Shown here: in pieces, positions 62,087 to 64,000 of the stretch | How positions within the stretch are numbered: the first letter of the stretch is position 1 | How the letters are laid out: each line of letters starts with the position of its first letter | Notes under the pieces: generated by a model | What the model was told of the DNA's origin: nothing | Databases searched by the model: none | The model's input: the letters and a program-made list of their open reading frames with translations, nothing else | Program-made: the position numbers and the translations under genes | NCBI RefSeq assembly: GCF_001721295.1 | Contig: NZ_MDDS01000024.1 | Coordinates: forward strand, 62,001-126,000 | Source of the DNA: Sphingomonas turrisvirgatae | Lineage (GTDB): Bacteria > Pseudomonadota > Alphaproteobacteria > Sphingomonadales > Sphingomonadaceae | Length of the DNA: 64,000 bases | Direction of reading: 5' to 3'

Positions 62087-63324
62087 CCGACCGTGAACGT
62101 CCGCTTGAAGGCCTGCGGGTCATCGATCTCACCCGCGCGCTGGCCGGCCCCTATGCAACCCTGCTGCTCGCCGGCCTCGGCGCCGAAGTCATCAAGATCG
62201 AGGATCCGCGCGGCGGCGACCTGGCGCGCGAGAACAGCCCCTATGTCGGCCGGGACGGGGTGACAGTCGAGCGCAAGCATGACGACGATGTCTCGATCAG
62301 CCATCTCACGCGCGCCCGGGGGAAATTGGGCGTGTCGCTCGACCTGAAGCAGCCGGAAGCGCGAGAAGTGTTCCTCGACCTCGTCCGTACCGCCGATATC
62401 GTGGTCGAGAATTTCACCGCCGGCACGGCCGACCGCCTAGGGGTCGGCTATGAAGCCGCAAAGGCTGCCAACCCACGCGTCATCTATTGCTCACTCTCCG
62501 GGTTCGGCGCCACCGCGCCCGAAGGCGGCAAGGCGATGGACATCGTCATCCAGGCGCTGTCGGGGGCAATGTACGCCAGCGGCGGTCCCGGCGAACCGCC
62601 GGTGCGCATCGGCATCCCGATCGCCGACATGCTGGCGCCGGTCTTCTCGGTCATCGGCATCCTCTCCGCGCTCGAACAGCGCCATCGCACCGGAATCGGC
62701 CAGCATATCGACGTGTCGATGCTGGGCGCGCTGACCAGCTTCGTCGCGATCGAGAACTGGTCGGCCATGGCGGCGGCAGGGATGCAGGCGCGCACCGGTC
62801 TTACCGTCCAGCGGCTGTCCCCGTTCGGCGTGTTCGAATGCGCCGACGGTTATATCGCGCTGGTCGCCGTGCATGAAAAGCTGGCGCAGGGTCTGTTCCG
62901 CGCGATGGGCCAGCCGGAACTCAGCAACGACCCCCGGTTCGCCAATCGCGACAGTCGCGTTGCGAACGCTGCCGTGCTGGAGGAAACGATCAATGGCTGG
63001 TCGCGCACGCAGTCGGTCGCCGCCGCCGTTGCCGAGCTCGAAGCGCAAGGCGTGCCGGTCGCCCCGGTGCGCCATCCCGAGGACGCCCTGCTCGACAGCC
63101 GCGTGGTCGCGCGGCACGAGGCCGTGCCCGTGGCGCATCCGAACTATACGTCGGAGATCGACCTGCGCACCGCCGGCATCCCGATCGTCTTCTCCGGTGC
63201 CGAGACCGGCTTTGACGACGTCATGCCGATCGCGGTCGGCGAGCATAATGATCGCGTGCTGACCAGCACCCTTGGCTACTCGCCCGAACGCATCGCAGCG
63301 CTTCGTGCCAAGGGCGTGATCTGA
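62083..63324 (+). CDS. CaiB/BaiF family CoA-transferase, paralogue 4
   Basis: A 413-residue class III CoA-transferase, the most canonical of the four: GLGAEVIKIEDPRGGD, VVENFTAG, IVIQALSGAMYASG, catalytic D182 in GIPIADML and RHRTGIGQHIDVS. Overlaps paralogue 3 (ATGA) and shares TGATG with the last gene. Succinyl-CoA or acetyl-CoA is a probable CoA donor; the acceptor is unknown. Confidence 0.92.
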   Translation: MTDRERPLEGLRVIDLTRALAGPYATLLLAGLGAEVIKIEDPRGGDLARENSPYVGRDGVTVERKHDDDVSISHLTRARGKLGVSLDLKQPEAREVFLDLVRTADIVVENFTAGTADRLGVGYEAAKAANPRVIYCSLSGFGATAPEGGKAMDIVIQALSGAMYASGGPGEPPVRIGIPIADMLAPVFSVIGILSALEQRHRTGIGQHIDVSMLGALTSFVAIENWSAMAAAGMQARTGLTVQRLSPFGVFECADGYIALVAVHEKLAQGLFRAMGQPELSNDPRFANRDSRVANAAVLEETINGWSRTQSVAAAVAELEAQGVPVAPVRHPEDALLDSRVVARHEAVPVAHPNYTSEIDLRTAGIPIVFSGAETGFDDVMPIAVGEHNDRVLTSTLGYSPERIAALRAKGVI

Positions 63325-64000
63325 TGAGCCCGGCGGAACGGCTGATCGCGGCTTGTGATGACGCAGGGGCCGTCGCCGATCGACTGCGCGGCGAGGGTGC
63401 CCGCGTCGTGCGCATACTGGGCCAGGACGCGCCCTATGCCTTGCTGCGTGCAGCCGGGCGCGCGCCGGTGCGCATGGTGCCGCGTCCCGGCCCAACGCCG
63501 GACGCCGACACGCTCGCCGGCGACGGGACGCTCTCGCAGCGCGGCCGCTCTCTGCTGCAGCAAATCGTCGCTGATACGAGCGGCACGCCGATCCTGTTCA
63601 CGCACGCGAACAGCGAGTTGCCGCAGCTGTTCGCGACCGTACGTGAACTGCTGCGCACCGGGGACATCGCGCCGCGGCCGGTTCACATGTTCGACCTCAT
63701 GCACCTGCCGCGCGCATCGAGCCGGACGTACAATGCACATCAGCTGGCTGACTTGATCGACTGGCTGGGCGGGGTCAATGACGCTGCGCTGGCCGCCGCC
63801 GCCGGTGAAGAACGCGAGCGCCCCGCCCTCGTCGCGCCCTTGACCGGCCGCTTGCGGATCGCCGCGATCGCCGCCGCGCATGCGCTCCCGCCGGACGAAT
63901 GGCGTGAGGCGGTGGCCGCGCTGGATCCCGTCGCCACTGGGGAAGCCGTATTCCTCCTCGGGTCGCCGCATTTCTCATCCGCGCGGTCGGCCGAGCTGGA
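63324..64000 (+). CDS. 2-hydroxyacyl-CoA dehydratase/benzoyl-CoA reductase (HgdB)-like protein, partial
   Basis: The first 225 residues of a protein running off the window. DAPYALLRAAGRAPVRM resembles the family's conserved N-terminal Pro/Glu-Leu/AAG/Pro-Val-Arg segment, and LPRASSRTYNAHQLADLIDWL matches the lobe before the second cluster region. The cysteines that hold the [4Fe-4S] cluster in true HgdB/HgdC or BcrB/BcrC subunits are missing; only one cysteine, near the N-terminus, is visible. Catalysis of the radical type is therefore doubtful. It follows four CoA-transferases directly. Family assignment is moderate. Confidence 0.6.
   Translation, partial: MSPAERLIAACDDAGAVADRLRGEGARVVRILGQDAPYALLRAAGRAPVRMVPRPGPTPDADTLAGDGTLSQRGRSLLQQIVADTSGTPILFTHANSELPQLFATVRELLRTGDIAPRPVHMFDLMHLPRASSRTYNAHQLADLIDWLGGVNDAALAAAAGEERERPALVAPLTGRLRIAAIAAAHALPPDEWREAVAALDPVATGEAVFLLGSPHFSSARSAEL

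Overview
The window is high-GC alphaproteobacterial DNA. Sphingomonad-type gene families (two TonB receptors, an ADP-forming FerA-like synthetase with FerB, LigAB-type ring-cleavage subunits, CaiB tandems) point to a Sphingomonadaceae genome. This assignment is inferred from family content, with no marker gene to confirm it. No insertion sequence, phage gene, CRISPR array or gene-free stretch over 300 bases was seen.

Region 1 (1-19.2 kb) is mostly housekeeping: the metK 3' end, wecB-wecC for UDP-ManNAcA, a PDZ-M48 protease, a PPP phosphatase, a small secreted protein, a CioAB-type bd oxidase with a tiny DUF2474 partner, an FKBP isomerase, rpsU, a large Ig-like lipoprotein, an S41 protease lipoprotein, a MerR regulator divergent from a glutaredoxin-MauE fusion, a KgtP-like carrier, recJ, tRNA-Glu and purU.

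Region 2 (19.2-45.3 kb) is a catabolic island. It carries a complete upper pathway resembling the carbazole (car) system, but scattered: terminal Rieske oxygenase (CarAa-like), hydrolase (CarC-like) and two-subunit class III ring-cleavage dioxygenase (CarBa/CarBb-like) in one operon, with reductase (CarAd-like) and Rieske ferredoxin (CarAc-like) as separate units. Between them lie an asparaginase, a gamma-glutamyltransferase, a tannase-family esterase, a luciferase-type monooxygenase, an alpha/beta hydrolase, transporters and a TonB receptor. A second operon holds a lactonase, Zn-dehydrogenase, SDR, an unrecognised 743-residue protein and an MFS carrier. A MetE-like Zn methyltransferase stands divergent from a VanA-like Rieske oxygenase. 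Copies of a 9-1-9 palindrome (TTGTATGAC-N-GTCATACAA) or its half-site lie in five divergent intergenic regions. They suggest one regulon of about 25 kb with no obvious dedicated regulator inside it. The true substrate is unknown; no carbazole lower pathway is present.

Region 3 (45.5-55.3 kb) is a hydroxycinnamate module: MarR regulator, AAHS aromatic-acid carrier, aldehyde dehydrogenase, FerB-like hydratase/lyase, FerA-like CoA synthetase, another MarR and a TonB receptor. Two 9-1-9 sites with a related but distinct sequence precede the carrier and the aldehyde dehydrogenase.

Region 4 (55.3-64 kb) is a tightly overlapping operon divergent from a third MarR: a tripartite TRAP transporter, four CaiB/BaiF CoA-transferase paralogues (one lacking the catalytic Asp) and, running off the edge, a protein resembling the 2-hydroxyacyl-CoA dehydratase/benzoyl-CoA reductase family but without its cluster cysteines. 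Together they suggest uptake of a carboxylate followed by CoA activation and CoA-level chemistry.
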